64,000 bases of DNA, from contig NZ_CP076607.1 of the NCBI RefSeq assembly GCF_018966525.1, positions 1,674,001 to 1,738,000 of the forward strand, given 5' to 3'. Below are positions 32,688 to 42,577 of this stretch, in pieces. The number at the start of each line of letters is the position of its first letter. Position 1 is the first letter of the stretch. The DNA comes from Paenibacillus sophorae. Its GTDB lineage: Bacteria; Bacillota; Bacilli; Paenibacillales; Paenibacillaceae. Both the position numbers and the translations under genes were made by a program. The notes beneath the pieces are model-generated. The model made no database searches. It had not been told where the DNA came from and was given only the letters and a program-made list of their open reading frames with translations.

Positions 32688-34520
32688 ATGCTTCGTAACG
32701 ATGTCCGAAATAGAAGGTTTTTGTCTCTGTTCACGCGGCGTCTTACCGCGCTGCTGCTGGCGTTCTGTCTCGCGGCCGGTCCGTTTCCGGCGTTTCCGGC
32801 ATATGCGGCCCAGTCTGCTCCGCCTGGAGCCTCGTCGCAAATTGACGCCGTGCTGGTGCTCGACGTCAGCAATTCCATGAAGACGAGCGATAAGAACAAT
32901 ATCGCCGGCGAGGCGATGAAGATGTTCATAGATATGCTGTCCGCGAAGGGGGACAAGGTCGGCGTCGTCGCCTACACCGACAAGGTGCAGCGCGAGAAGG
33001 CGCTCCTGACGATTAACTCGGCTTCGGATAAGCAGGATTTGAAGGATTTTATCGGCGGTTTGGATAAGGGCTCCTACACGGATATCGCCGTCGGCGTAGA
33101 TGAGGCGGTCAAGGTGCTGCAGAATGGCAGTGATCCTTCCCATGAGCCGATGATCGTGCTCCTGGCCGACGGCAACAATGATCTGAATGAAGCATCCGGC
33201 CGGACGCAGAGCGAGTCGGACCAGGAGCTGAGCGCGGCGGTGGAAACAGCCAAGAAGAACGGGTATCCGATTTACACGATCGGCCTGAATGCAGACGGCA
33301 AGCTCAACAAAGCCAGTCTTGCCAAGCTGTCCGACCAGACGGGAGGCAAAGCGTTCGCGACGGATACCGCAGACGATCTGCCCGAGATTTTGAGCGAGAT
33401 TTTTGCCGACCATCTGAAGCTTAAAGTGGTGCCGGTGCAGTCGATAACGGCCAGCGGCGAATATCAAGAGGTAACGGTGACCGTCCCGAACGCCAGCGTG
33501 CTGGAAGCTAACATTTCCATCATATCGTCGAAGCCGGTAACGGCGAAGCTGACCGACCCGTCAGGGGCAGGCGTGGCGATTCCTTCGAATAATGTGCTGC
33601 TGTCCAGGTCATCGACGTACAGTCTGCTGAAGCTGCTGTCCCCGAAGGAAGGGGACTGGAAGCTCCAGATTAAGGGCGTTCCGAAGGATAAAATCGACAT
33701 CAATCTGATTTTCAACTACGATCTTGAGCTTAAAATGGACGCTTTGTCGTCCAAGACCTACAAGAAAGGCGACACCGTCGGCATTTCCGCCCATTTGTTC
33801 ACGGGCGGTACGCAGGTGAATGAAGCGGAGCTGTACGGGAACATGAAGGCGGTGCTGCTGGCGACCGACCTGGACACCGGTAAGACCGATGAGCTTCCGC
33901 TGGACAATTCGGGCGGCGAGTTCAAAGGGAGCTTCGAAGTTAAAGACAGCCACAATTACGAATTGAAGGTCCGGGCGGAAGAGAGCAGCTTCTATCGCGA
34001 GAGCCAAGTTGTGCAGGTAAATGCGGGAGGAGCAGCTACCCAGGCGCCTGTTACCGCAGGTACGGCCGGAAGCGGCAGTGAGCAGCAGGATGGCGGCAGG
34101 TCGTGGACCCTGATTCTAATTATTGCCGGAATCCTGCTGGTTCTGGCGGCCGCCGCCTTTATCTGGATGCTGTGGAAGAAAGCGAACCGCGGTTTTGTCG
34201 GCCAACTGGTCATTGAGGTGCTTGACGGGAACACCGGGGAGAAGACGTATCCCCAGTACAAGAAGCTGACGGGCTTCCGGGGCAAATTCAATCTGCACCA
34301 GCTGCTTCAGCTTGCCCCGGAACTTAGGGAAAGTGAGAAGCTGGTCTTTACGCCGGTGAATAACGATCGGCTGCAGCTGCGCGGCGGCGACGGGATCGCG
34401 GTCGAGAAATCGGGCCGGGCGGTCGACGCCTCCCGGGGGCTGGAACTGAAGAGCGGAGACCGCGTCTCGGTTCCGCTCAGCAGCGTGGATAAGACGATTA
34501 TGCTGGAATATTTGGTATAG
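32688..34520 (+). CDS. membrane-anchored vWA domain protein
   Basis: 610 residues. An N-terminal signal sequence (LTALLLAFCLAAGPFPAFPAYAAQ) leads to an extracellular vWA domain with an intact MIDAS: D59-V-S61-N-S63, T in SYTDIAVG, and D in LLADGNND. Beta-sandwich regions follow (~250-450), as in bacterial vWA surface proteins. A membrane helix (WTLILIIAGILLVLAAAAFIWML, ~475-497) precedes a ~110-residue cytosolic tail that could contact the tubulin-like protein encoded next. The ATG follows GAGGAG. A gap of 28 bases to the next gene suggests one operon. The ligand is unknown; MIDAS domains bind metal-bridged protein partners. Confidence 0.85.
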   Translation: MLRNDVRNRRFLSLFTRRLTALLLAFCLAAGPFPAFPAYAAQSAPPGASSQIDAVLVLDVSNSMKTSDKNNIAGEAMKMFIDMLSAKGDKVGVVAYTDKVQREKALLTINSASDKQDLKDFIGGLDKGSYTDIAVGVDEAVKVLQNGSDPSHEPMIVLLADGNNDLNEASGRTQSESDQELSAAVETAKKNGYPIYTIGLNADGKLNKASLAKLSDQTGGKAFATDTADDLPEILSEIFADHLKLKVVPVQSITASGEYQEVTVTVPNASVLEANISIISSKPVTAKLTDPSGAGVAIPSNNVLLSRSSTYSLLKLLSPKEGDWKLQIKGVPKDKIDINLIFNYDLELKMDALSSKTYKKGDTVGISAHLFTGGTQVNEAELYGNMKAVLLATDLDTGKTDELPLDNSGGEFKGSFEVKDSHNYELKVRAEESSFYRESQVVQVNAGGAATQAPVTAGTAGSGSEQQDGGRSWTLILIIAGILLVLAAAAFIWMLWKKANRGFVGQLVIEVLDGNTGEKTYPQYKKLTGFRGKFNLHQLLQLAPELRESEKLVFTPVNNDRLQLRGGDGIAVEKSGRAVDASRGLELKSGDRVSVPLSSVDKTIMLEYLV

Positions 34521-34548
34521 AATCTGTAAAACTTTTAGGGGGCCAAAC

Positions 34549-37500
34549 ATGAAACCGGTCGTAAGAGAACATATTCAGCAGCTGGACGTATCGCTCGGCG
34601 GAGGTATCGTCAGCGACAAAATCAGAGTTGACACGATCGACAATCCGATTCTTATTATCGGTCTGGGAGGAACGGGCATCGACGCCCTGCTTCGCCTGAA
34701 ATACCAGATCAACCGCCGCTTCAAGCTGCCGGAGGACCCTATTTCCAAGAAGAAGCGGGACAAACCGGACAATGTGGAGTTCCTCGCCTTCGAGACGAAC
34801 GAGCAGGACCGCGGCAAGAAGTATAGAGGCATCGGCCTCGACTCGCAGAACGAGTTCGTGCTGCTGGCCAACGCCGAAATCGGCGGGCTGCTGCAGAATC
34901 GAAGCATCCTTGACCCCTACATTACGGAATGGCTGTCGCCCGAGCTCAGCATCACGGACGGCATGAACGGCGCCGCCGGCGTGCGTCAGGCGGGACGGCT
35001 GCTGCTGTTCACGAAGATCAACCAGGTCGTTGGCGCGATTGACAAGAAGATCAAGACGTTGTCGGTCGGCACGAACAAGAAGCTGATGGTCTTCCTGCTG
35101 ACAGGCTTGTCCGGCGGCACGGGAAGCGGCGCTTTTCTCGACATCGCCTACATTGTGCGGGGCATCATCGAGCGTGATTACGGCTCTGCCGGGATCGACC
35201 GGGTCAGCACGCTCGGATATCTGTTCACGCCGGACGTGAACCTGTCGAACAAGAGCCTCAGCGAGCATACCCGCGAATACATCCGCAAGAATGGCTATGC
35301 GGCGCTGAAAGAGCTGGACTACTGGATGAACGTGGACAGCCGGGGCGAGCGTTTTCGCCAGCAGTACGGTAATATTTTGACCGTCAATTCCCCGCTGCCC
35401 CCATTCAATCTGTGCCACCTCATTTCGGCGACGAACACAGAAGGCAAGCTGCTGGAGAACGCGTATGACTACTGCATGAACGTGACGGCGGAGAACATTA
35501 CGAACTTCATGGCCAGCGAGGAGAAGCAGTCGGGCGAGGAATTCGCCATTCACGACTATATCAGCAACATCCGCACGAATATCGCGCAGATGCACAAGAG
35601 CTATCCGGCCAACTACGAATACAACATTATCGGGGCTTCGTCCGCCGTGCTGCCGATCGAGGAAATGACCACGTACCTTGCTTACCGTCTGTTTGACAAA
35701 ATGGACAAAATGTTCCACCAGGCGCCGGGCCAAGAGGACATCGAGAAGCTTGCCCGCAAGCTCGGAATCGATCTGGAAAGCATGATCAAGTCGTTCGAAG
35801 CCCGTGTGCCGGAGCCGCTGCCAGGTTATGAGAACAGTGAGCGCCTGAGCCATTCCAACGTCATCAAGCATCAGGTCGTCGATATGGATACCGAGCTGGA
35901 GCAGAGCTTCCTGTCGCGTGCAAGAGAAGAGTACATCAAGGTGAGGAAGCAGCTTCCCGGTGAAATCGTTGGACGATTCGGCGAGGAGATGGAGCGAACG
36001 TTCCTGCATCCCGAGCAGGGGCCGTTCTATGTGTCGCGGCTTATCTTTACGGAAAAAGGCTTCTGCATCCTCAAGCTGATTCAGTCCTACATTGAAGCGC
36101 TGCGCGAGAATCTGCTGCGTCTGCCGCGTGATATCGAGACGGCCCGGGAGTCGGCAGAGGACAAACTGGGCGATGCGCGGAGCGCTTTTGTCTCGAAGGA
36201 GAAGAAGAAGAACGCCTATATCGACGCGAAGATCAATGAATATTGGCTGCAAGCCGATACGGAGCGCACCGAGCGCATGATCGAGTTCTACGAGGATCTG
36301 TACGAGCTGCTGAACGAGGAGAACAGCCGGATTTACGGTGTATTTACAGAGATTTTGAACGCGCTCAGCTCGATTTTTTCCAAGAACGGGGATATCTTAA
36401 CGAACGGCGAAGAACAGACGGACCACAAGGGCAACAAGACGTATTACTGGAATATCGTAAGCGTGCCGGATATTTCGCAGACGATTTCGAAGATTATGGA
36501 TCAAAAAGACGGCAATGATCTGATCCGCGACTTTTCCCGGGAAATGTTGCGTAATTCCAGCCGCTGGGTCAGAGAGCAGGAGATCGATATCGTCCGCTCC
36601 ATTTCCGAGTTCCTCAGCGACAAGTTCGGGGATCTCATCACCCGGTCGATGGAGGATTTTCTGACGATGAAATACGGCAGCGAGGAGCCGCTTGACAAGC
36701 TGGTGGAACGCACGGTTGCCGGGAAGCTTGACGAGGAGGCTGTACCGGTCTTCCATCTCAGTAACAGCTCGGGCAGCCTGCACTTCCCTTCATGGGGCTT
36801 CGTATCGGTGCCTGTGAAGGCGCCGGGCATCCTGAAGGGGATTCGCAATTACCAGAACAACGCGCTCGGCAAATCGCATTTTACGGTCAAAGAGAGCGAG
36901 GTTAAGAACCGGATTTTCTGGCTGAATACGCGCAACGGTGTGCCGCTGTTCGTCTATACTCCGCTGCGGGTGTATGAAGAGAACTACGAGCGGACCATTC
37001 TCGACAAGGAAGGAATTGGACGGCACTTGGTGCAGACGGAGAAGAACAATTGGACGTATCTTCCATCGCCGATTCCGGAGCAGTCCTGGGGGGACACCTA
37101 CAGCAACGCACGGGTGCGGGAGCATAACGCCAGAGTGCGCGGAGATTTCGCCAAGGCGCTGGAAGCGGGAGCCATTATTGAAAAAGGCTTGGACGAAAAC
37201 ACCAGCAACCGCTATTCGGTCGTGTTCACAAAGCCGTTCGACATTGAAGCGTTCCTGCGCGGTTACGACCTTCAACTGGATGCTTCCCGGCCAAATCTGG
37301 GCGAAGTGAAGAAGGCGGCGGACGAGCTGAGAAGGCTGCGTGAGAACGGGCTGGAGCGCGAGGGCGTAAAGGATATCTTCGGAAGCATTAACCGGGAGCT
37401 GGCCCAGGAAAATCTGATCCGCTCGCCGCAGCTTACAACAAGAGTGCGCGAGGAGCTGGCGAAGTATGAGGCGCTCTCGGCCAAAGCGGAGGAACTGAAT

Positions 37501-37938
37501 GCGGTGCTGCACCAGTTTCTGGACGAGGAAAAATGGATGGACCAGTTCCTGGAGGCCCTCTACACCGATGCCATCGTGAAAAAAGGCGCACTGTTCGTCT
37601 ACGACAAGGACGAGGAAGAGGACGCTTGGGAGCCGTTCGCCAATCTGATGAAGGAACGCAGCTACGTGGAATATGCGGTCTACCGCCATTTCCGCTCGCT
37701 GGATGAGAAGAGCCGCAGCGTGCTGCTGCGTAAAAGCGCCCGGCGCGCTGCGGAAATGACCGCGGCCGAGGATGTGGCCCCGCTGCTTGATAAGCTGGAT
37801 AGCCTGTATGAAGCCTTCCTGGAAGCGCGGGACAGCCTGGAATACGAGCGGGTGGAGCACGCCGATGGCGACGAAATGTACGCTTTCTATAAGGGCATGA
37901 CCGGAAAGCTCGGCAGCATCCGCAGAAAGCTGAAGTAA
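34549..37938 (+). CDS. large tubulin/FtsZ-like GTPase
   Basis: 1129 residues. The first ~400 form a tubulin-like GTPase domain: NPILIIGLGGTGIDALLRLK (first glycine loop, G38-G43), a long insertion with FLAFETNEQDR, and the tubulin signature loop LTGLSGGTGSGAFLDIAYIV (GGTGSG at 189-194). STLGYLFTPDVN, PPFNLCHLISATNTEG and YNIIGASSAVLPIEEM follow. The remaining ~700 residues are helix-rich and charged, with no known domain and no membrane segment. It matches the 'tubulin-like' (Tubulin_2) protein family, divergent from FtsZ. GTP-driven polymers under the membrane are a plausible role, unproven. The ATG follows AGGGGG. The next gene starts 4 bases after the stop and looks like a degenerate relative. 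Confidence 0.82.
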   Translation: MKPVVREHIQQLDVSLGGGIVSDKIRVDTIDNPILIIGLGGTGIDALLRLKYQINRRFKLPEDPISKKKRDKPDNVEFLAFETNEQDRGKKYRGIGLDSQNEFVLLANAEIGGLLQNRSILDPYITEWLSPELSITDGMNGAAGVRQAGRLLLFTKINQVVGAIDKKIKTLSVGTNKKLMVFLLTGLSGGTGSGAFLDIAYIVRGIIERDYGSAGIDRVSTLGYLFTPDVNLSNKSLSEHTREYIRKNGYAALKELDYWMNVDSRGERFRQQYGNILTVNSPLPPFNLCHLISATNTEGKLLENAYDYCMNVTAENITNFMASEEKQSGEEFAIHDYISNIRTNIAQMHKSYPANYEYNIIGASSAVLPIEEMTTYLAYRLFDKMDKMFHQAPGQEDIEKLARKLGIDLESMIKSFEARVPEPLPGYENSERLSHSNVIKHQVVDMDTELEQSFLSRAREEYIKVRKQLPGEIVGRFGEEMERTFLHPEQGPFYVSRLIFTEKGFCILKLIQSYIEALRENLLRLPRDIETARESAEDKLGDARSAFVSKEKKKNAYIDAKINEYWLQADTERTERMIEFYEDLYELLNEENSRIYGVFTEILNALSSIFSKNGDILTNGEEQTDHKGNKTYYWNIVSVPDISQTISKIMDQKDGNDLIRDFSREMLRNSSRWVREQEIDIVRSISEFLSDKFGDLITRSMEDFLTMKYGSEEPLDKLVERTVAGKLDEEAVPVFHLSNSSGSLHFPSWGFVSVPVKAPGILKGIRNYQNNALGKSHFTVKESEVKNRIFWLNTRNGVPLFVYTPLRVYEENYERTILDKEGIGRHLVQTEKNNWTYLPSPIPEQSWGDTYSNARVREHNARVRGDFAKALEAGAIIEKGLDENTSNRYSVVFTKPFDIEAFLRGYDLQLDASRPNLGEVKKAADELRRLRENGLEREGVKDIFGSINRELAQENLIRSPQLTTRVREELAKYEALSAKAEELNAVLHQFLDEEKWMDQFLEALYTDAIVKKGALFVYDKDEEEDAWEPFANLMKERSYVEYAVYRHFRSLDEKSRSVLLRKSARRAAEMTAAEDVAPLLDKLDSLYEAFLEARDSLEYERVEHADGDEMYAFYKGMTGKLGSIRRKLK

Positions 37939-37942
37939 GCCT

Positions 37943-40432
37943 ATGATCAGATCGCAGGCAATGCGTTATGCGGCGGAATATGCCGCCCGGGAAGACCGGC
38001 TGCAGGATCAGGGTGACAGGCGCAGCAGCATTCACTACCCTGCTCTGTTTCTGTTCGTAGGAGAGAAGACGGCGACTGCAATCGGGCCCGTACTGGACAC
38101 CTGCCGCCGCAAATGGGATAACGCCGGCGGCGTCCTGGCGGTGCATGCCGTTCCCGAGGGCTGGAATGCGGAGGAGTCCGGCGGCCAGAAGGATGAAGCC
38201 TCATCCGCTGCAGTTGGGGAGGCCGCATACGGCGGCGCCGTTCCCGGCGTTTACGAATGGAGCGGGGTTCCGGCGTCCGCCCGGACAGACTGGCCGGCCG
38301 ACCCATTGAGAACGATGATTCTTCCCCGGTCGGCAGGCCGCGATCCCCGTACCGTCCGCCGGGACCTGTTCCGGGAATTTCACGGAGAGCAGCGTTATCT
38401 GGCGGAGATGAATACCGCGCTGCGGCGCTTGACGGGCGGCATAGCGGATTACGGCCGTCTGTATTCATCCTTCGATGTCATTCATCTCTCCATCATTACG
38501 CGGGTCGACGACCCGCTTAATGTGCTGCTGCCGGAAATCACGCTGCTGACCCGCGCCGTGCTCGGCCAATCGTTCAAATCGGTGCAGACCGACCTGTTCG
38601 CGCTGATCAGCGAACGGGACCAGGCTGAGAGCTTCGGGCTTTCTAGCTCGGCGGGAATGGCTTTCCTGCGTGAGCTGGAGGGAATGCAGTCCCCGGATTA
38701 CGAACACACCGCTTCGCTGCTCGTTACGGAAGACGGGCTGTCCATTCCGGTCAGCCACGGCCCTTCGCCGCTGTTCGACCTTGTCTACGTCCTGTCGGAC
38801 AAGAATGAGCGCGGCACGTCCCCGGCGGGCGGAATGGCCGACAATTACGAAATTATTTCCCACATCAGTCTGCTGAAGAATGTGATGCGGCCCTCCGGGA
38901 ACTTCGGCTCGGAACAGGTCGGCTATAACAATATGGCGTTCAAAAGCGGAATCAGGGGCAGCACGGGCCGGCAGGGGTACGCATCTGCCGGCTTCTCCGG
39001 CGTCAAACGGCCGAACCGGCAGATTGCGCTGGCGGTGCTGTACCATACGTTCCGGCGAATAAGGGAGGATATGTCCCTCGAGAGCCGGCTCAGCCCGCGT
39101 GAACGGCTGGAACTGCTGGGCTTAAGCCCTGACAGTCTGCGGGATCGGGTCCGGCGGCTGCTCCCGGACAAGGAGGGGATTCTTGAGATGACGGGCCTGA
39201 TGAGCCACGGGCGCCCTTCCTACCATGAGCTTAAAAGGCTGTCTCTTCGCGAAGCGGAACAAATGATCTTCGGCAGCGGCGGCGAGGCCTACTTCCACAG
39301 CAATTTCGCCTCGCCTGCGGCTAAGCAGCTGGAAACCGCCGATCCCCTGCGGGAATGGTCGCCGCTGCTCGCCGCTCCTGATGGGGCAAATCCGGGAATC
39401 ACGTTCTTCCAGCTGGCGGAATGGACCGCCGACCGGGACGATGCCGGCAGCGTGCTGTACGGGCTCCGCCAGCACATGGCCGGCCTCAGAGCGGCGATTG
39501 CCTCATCACGGGAAGAACTGGAGCTGCTGTACGAGGACAGTGTGGACCGCCTGCCCTTTCAACGGGTGCCGCTGATGGATAAGCGGACGGTCCGAAACTT
39601 CATTCATTATCTGTTCGCCGAAGGCTACGGTGCAAAATATGAGCTGCTGCTGCTGGAGAGCGAGCTTGCGCTATGCGCCCGTCTTGAAGCCGGGCTGGAG
39701 TCGCTGCATTCGGCAAGCGTCAGGCGGCTGAAGGCGATGGAGCGGCTGGAGGAGGAGCTTAAGGCGGCGGCGCTGGACAGCATCGGCCGGGCCGAAGGCG
39801 ATATTGGCCGGAACATTATGGAGTATTATCGTGTCGTGACGGATGAAGTGATCGACGAGATTGAGGCCCGGCGCGGTCCCGGCGCCCTGATGGGCGAGCG
39901 GTATATGGGAAGCCTGCCGGACCTGCTGGATCGGGGCGTTGATGCGGTGCTGGATCGGTTGATCGAGGTATGCGGGCGGGAAATTCTGTCGGCGGAGCCA
40001 GTTGCGCTTTCCTTTGAGGAAGAGCTTCTGCGGCGGGCAAATGTCGCGGCGGCGTACGACAACCGGGAGGTATTATCTAGAGAGGAACTGTTCCGGCGTC
40101 TGTACCGCTCACTGGAAGAGGAGGCGGCCATCCATGTCCGTCTCTTTGAGTACACGCAGGAGCACCGCCATGAGGAAAAATATTTCTTCGGCGACAGCGG
40201 CTCGGAATTTTTGCGCTATGCGCTTTCCGCCGATGAGACGACGCGGATTTACCGGCTGGGCTTTGTGCATGAGCGGCGGCGCAGCGGTGTGGAGAAGCTG
40301 AACCTGATGGGCGGGTTCCATCTGGAGGACCTGTTATACTACCGCAACGGCCGGATCTATTATGAGACTTATTTAAAGAACGGTTACGAGCTGCACGGCG
40401 TGGATGAAGAGTCGCTTCCAGCCCTGCGCTAG
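37943..40432 (+). CDS. degenerate tubulin-like paralogue, partner of the preceding GTPase
   Basis: 829 residues with no database-style motif of its own, but its landmarks follow those of the preceding protein in order. YPALFLFVGEKTATAIGPVLDTCRR stands for the first glycine loop. FDVIHLSIITRVDDPLNVLLPEITLLTRAVL (from F177) replaces the strand-GGTGSG-helix. Then come VQTDLFALISERD, AFLRELEG, SPLFDLVYVLSDKNERG, and AGFSGVKRPNRQIALAVLYHTFRRI. The GTP-binding glycines are lost. The C-terminal ~450 residues are helical. I infer a non-hydrolysing tubulin-like subunit, perhaps a heterodimer partner. The gene starts 4 bases after its neighbour, with only a weak ribosome site, suggesting coupled translation. 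Confidence 0.65.
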   Translation: MIRSQAMRYAAEYAAREDRLQDQGDRRSSIHYPALFLFVGEKTATAIGPVLDTCRRKWDNAGGVLAVHAVPEGWNAEESGGQKDEASSAAVGEAAYGGAVPGVYEWSGVPASARTDWPADPLRTMILPRSAGRDPRTVRRDLFREFHGEQRYLAEMNTALRRLTGGIADYGRLYSSFDVIHLSIITRVDDPLNVLLPEITLLTRAVLGQSFKSVQTDLFALISERDQAESFGLSSSAGMAFLRELEGMQSPDYEHTASLLVTEDGLSIPVSHGPSPLFDLVYVLSDKNERGTSPAGGMADNYEIISHISLLKNVMRPSGNFGSEQVGYNNMAFKSGIRGSTGRQGYASAGFSGVKRPNRQIALAVLYHTFRRIREDMSLESRLSPRERLELLGLSPDSLRDRVRRLLPDKEGILEMTGLMSHGRPSYHELKRLSLREAEQMIFGSGGEAYFHSNFASPAAKQLETADPLREWSPLLAAPDGANPGITFFQLAEWTADRDDAGSVLYGLRQHMAGLRAAIASSREELELLYEDSVDRLPFQRVPLMDKRTVRNFIHYLFAEGYGAKYELLLLESELALCARLEAGLESLHSASVRRLKAMERLEEELKAAALDSIGRAEGDIGRNIMEYYRVVTDEVIDEIEARRGPGALMGERYMGSLPDLLDRGVDAVLDRLIEVCGREILSAEPVALSFEEELLRRANVAAAYDNREVLSREELFRRLYRSLEEEAAIHVRLFEYTQEHRHEEKYFFGDSGSEFLRYALSADETTRIYRLGFVHERRRSGVEKLNLMGGFHLEDLLYYRNGRIYYETYLKNGYELHGVDEESLPALR

Positions 40433-40459
40433 AAGGCTTCCCGAAAGGATGATGAATCA

Positions 40460-41734
40460 ATGCAGCGAAAATTGAATTTGCTACTCCTCTTGTTCAGTCT
40501 GATTGGCGGAGCGGTTGCCTTTTGTTTAGGCGAGCTGCTGCTGGGCCGCCTGCTCGGAGAATGGCCTTCCATTCTGGTCGTTGGCCTTTATTTTGCCATT
40601 GTGGCGCTTGGCATGGGACTCGGCTGTCTGCTCGCAGAGATGATTTCGCCGAGGTTGAACGGCTGGTCGTGGCGCCAGCGCTACCTTGGCTTATCGTGGA
40701 AGCTGCTCCCGCTAGCCGTTGTTATCCTGCTGGGTGTGGGGATATTGATGGAGTTCGTATATGAACTTAATTTCGGCGGTCTAAGGCCGGTCAAGGATAT
40801 CGTGATGGTCATTGACGATTCCGGCAGCATGGAGCAGAGCGATCCCGGCAACAGCCGCTACTCGGCAGCCCGGGACCTCGTGATGCGGATGGATGGGGAT
40901 AACAAGGTCGCGGTGCTGACTTTCAGCGATGAGGCGGCGGTCGTCCAGCCTCTGACTTCGCTTGCGAAGGCGGAGAACCGGGAGCAGGTGACGGGAGCGA
41001 TTAACACTCTGCGGACGACCCAGGGCGGAACGAATCTTAGCGGCGCGCTGTCGGAGGCGCTGAATGTCATTAACGGCGACAGTTCCTCCGGCCGGGGAGC
41101 GATGGTTATTCTGCTGTCGGACGGAGTGAGCCGACTTGATACCTCTACAGAACTCCGGGCGTATGTGGACCAAGGTATCTCGGTCAACACGATCGGACTC
41201 AGCATTACTGATCCTTCCGGCCCTGCTCTGCTTAAGGCAATCGCTGCGACAACCGGCGGACAATATTATGATGTGACCGACGCGAACCGGCTGGCCGACA
41301 TCTTCCGCCAGATTTACGACCGTCTCGGCGACCGGACGCTGCTTACGGAGCGGACGGACAACACGCAGCACAGCCCTTACTACGGGGCCCTGCGGATTCT
41401 GTCGATTGTATTGATCGGCGCCGGGCTCGGGCTCGGGCTCGGCATCGTCTTCGACAACCGCCACCTGGCCAAGAGTTTCGGCTTGGGAGGGATCGCGTCC
41501 GGCTTCCTGGCCGGCTTCACGCTGGAATACGGCCTGGGCAGCCATGGCTTCCTGAATGCGATGGTAAGGCTTCTTGCCGTGCTGCTGCTGACAGGCGTAA
41601 TCGCGCTGTTCACCGCAATCGTTCCGGTGGGAGAAGGGCGCCTGACCCGGAAGGGGCGCGGAGAAGCACAGTCGCTGCCGCGATCGTCGCAGGGCTTTCC
41701 TGCACGCGGTAAGCGGAGCAGTAAAGGCTTCTAA
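40460..41734 (+). CDS. multi-span membrane protein with vWA domain
   Basis: 424 residues. Three N-terminal membrane helices (LNLLLLLFSLIGGAVAFCLGELLL; ILVVGLYFAIVALGMGLGCLL; LLPLAVVILLGVGILMEFV) precede a vWA domain with MIDAS VIDDSGSM (D119, S121, S123), T in TTQGGTNLSGA and D in ILLSDGVS. Three more helices close the protein (IVLIGAGLGLGLGIVF; GIASGFLAGFTLEYGLG; LLAVLLLTGVIALFTAIV) with a basic tail. The odd number of helices before the vWA places it outside if the N-terminus is inside; the vWA might instead be cytosolic, and I cannot decide. It is the second vWA protein of the cluster, lying 28 bases behind the pseudo-tubulin gene. Confidence 0.82.
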   Translation: MQRKLNLLLLLFSLIGGAVAFCLGELLLGRLLGEWPSILVVGLYFAIVALGMGLGCLLAEMISPRLNGWSWRQRYLGLSWKLLPLAVVILLGVGILMEFVYELNFGGLRPVKDIVMVIDDSGSMEQSDPGNSRYSAARDLVMRMDGDNKVAVLTFSDEAAVVQPLTSLAKAENREQVTGAINTLRTTQGGTNLSGALSEALNVINGDSSSGRGAMVILLSDGVSRLDTSTELRAYVDQGISVNTIGLSITDPSGPALLKAIAATTGGQYYDVTDANRLADIFRQIYDRLGDRTLLTERTDNTQHSPYYGALRILSIVLIGAGLGLGLGIVFDNRHLAKSFGLGGIASGFLAGFTLEYGLGSHGFLNAMVRLLAVLLLTGVIALFTAIVPVGEGRLTRKGRGEAQSLPRSSQGFPARGKRSSKGF

Positions 41735-41773
41735 CAGCAAGGTAAAGATCACAAGGAAAGGGGCTGTGCGGGG

Positions 41774-42415
41774 ATGAGGTACATCGAGCATTCACCGGAC
41801 TTGCCGGCTATCACGGATATAACCTCGCACGTGGAGGACCGGACCTGCACGCTCAGGTGGCGCTGGCCGGACGGCCTGCAGGCCGTCTATATCCACAAAG
41901 GCCCAGGCGGCGGAGATCATCCGGAAGAGGACAGCTGCCCGCCCGGTGGTTTGAAGCTGTATACGCGTGAAGAATACAAAGCGGGCGGCGGTTATTATGA
42001 CCGGCTGGAGGAAGTTGGTCCGGTGGCCTACACCGTATTTGCCCGTCTGACGGAGGACGGGGAAACCCTCCTGGTCCGGCAGAGGGACGGCGCCAATCGC
42101 GCCGCCGTCAGCGCGGGCAAGGCCCGGATCTATTACGCGATTGACCGCAAGCGGGGCTTGTTCCGCAAGGAACAGACCGTACATATGACCATTACGGCGG
42201 AAGTTCCCGTCGGCAGGGAAGTCCTGTGCTATGTCAAAAAGCGCGGCGGCAATCCGGCGTCAAAAGAGGACGGCATCCTCTTTCCTTTTGTGCAGGATTT
42301 CGCGCCCGGACGCAACGCTCTTCCGCCGATTGAGATCGGCAAGGACGATCACATTCGTATCTTTTTTACCGATGGGCCGAAGTATGGCCGCTACTATGAG
42401 CTGGTGCCGGAATGA
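41774..42415 (+). CDS. two-domain beta-sandwich protein (FN3-like), function unknown
   Basis: 213 residues, no signal peptide. Residues ~8-100 resemble a fibronectin-III-like sandwich (AITDITSHVEDRTCTLRWRWPDGLQAVYIHKGPGG...YTVFARLTEDGETLLVRQRDG). Residues ~112-213 form a second beta-rich unit (KARIYYAIDRKRGLFRKEQTVHMTITAEVPVGREVLCYVKKRGG...HIRIFFTDGPKYGRYYELVPE). No enzyme motif is seen. In context it is a likely cytosolic adaptor between the vWA/tubulin half and the GTPase/GAP1 half of the cluster. A GGGGCTGTGCGGGG stretch serves as the ribosome site. Confidence 0.7.
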   Translation: MRYIEHSPDLPAITDITSHVEDRTCTLRWRWPDGLQAVYIHKGPGGGDHPEEDSCPPGGLKLYTREEYKAGGGYYDRLEEVGPVAYTVFARLTEDGETLLVRQRDGANRAAVSAGKARIYYAIDRKRGLFRKEQTVHMTITAEVPVGREVLCYVKKRGGNPASKEDGILFPFVQDFAPGRNALPPIEIGKDDHIRIFFTDGPKYGRYYELVPE

Positions 42416-42505
42416 TCGGGGCCAGGGGGTCTGCGCCGTCCGTATGGAAGCTGTGTCCTGTAGAGCGGTCTTCTATTATGCATAGAACTTATGATTTTTC
42501 GGGGT

Positions 42506-42563
42506 CCCCGCAAAGTACCTGAGTAAACTTCGAGGCCATGGCTGCACTTTGTGGGGTTATTTT
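42506..42563 (+). terminator. terminator- or attenuator-like hairpin before the GTPase gene
   Basis: CCCCGCAAAGT pairs with ACTTTGTGGGG (one G-U), loop ~29 bases, followed by TTATTTT. It lies in the 162-base gap between the beta-sandwich gene and the GTPase gene and ends 14 bases before that gene's ATG. It could lower or regulate read-through into the GTPase/GAP1 pair. Confidence 0.5.
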
Positions 42564-42577
42564 AGGAGGGTGAACAT

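Noticed and set aside
34498..36252. 584-codon minus-strand frame opposite the tubulin-like gene
   Set aside because: Antisense shadow of the 1129-residue protein; no domain and no ribosome site.
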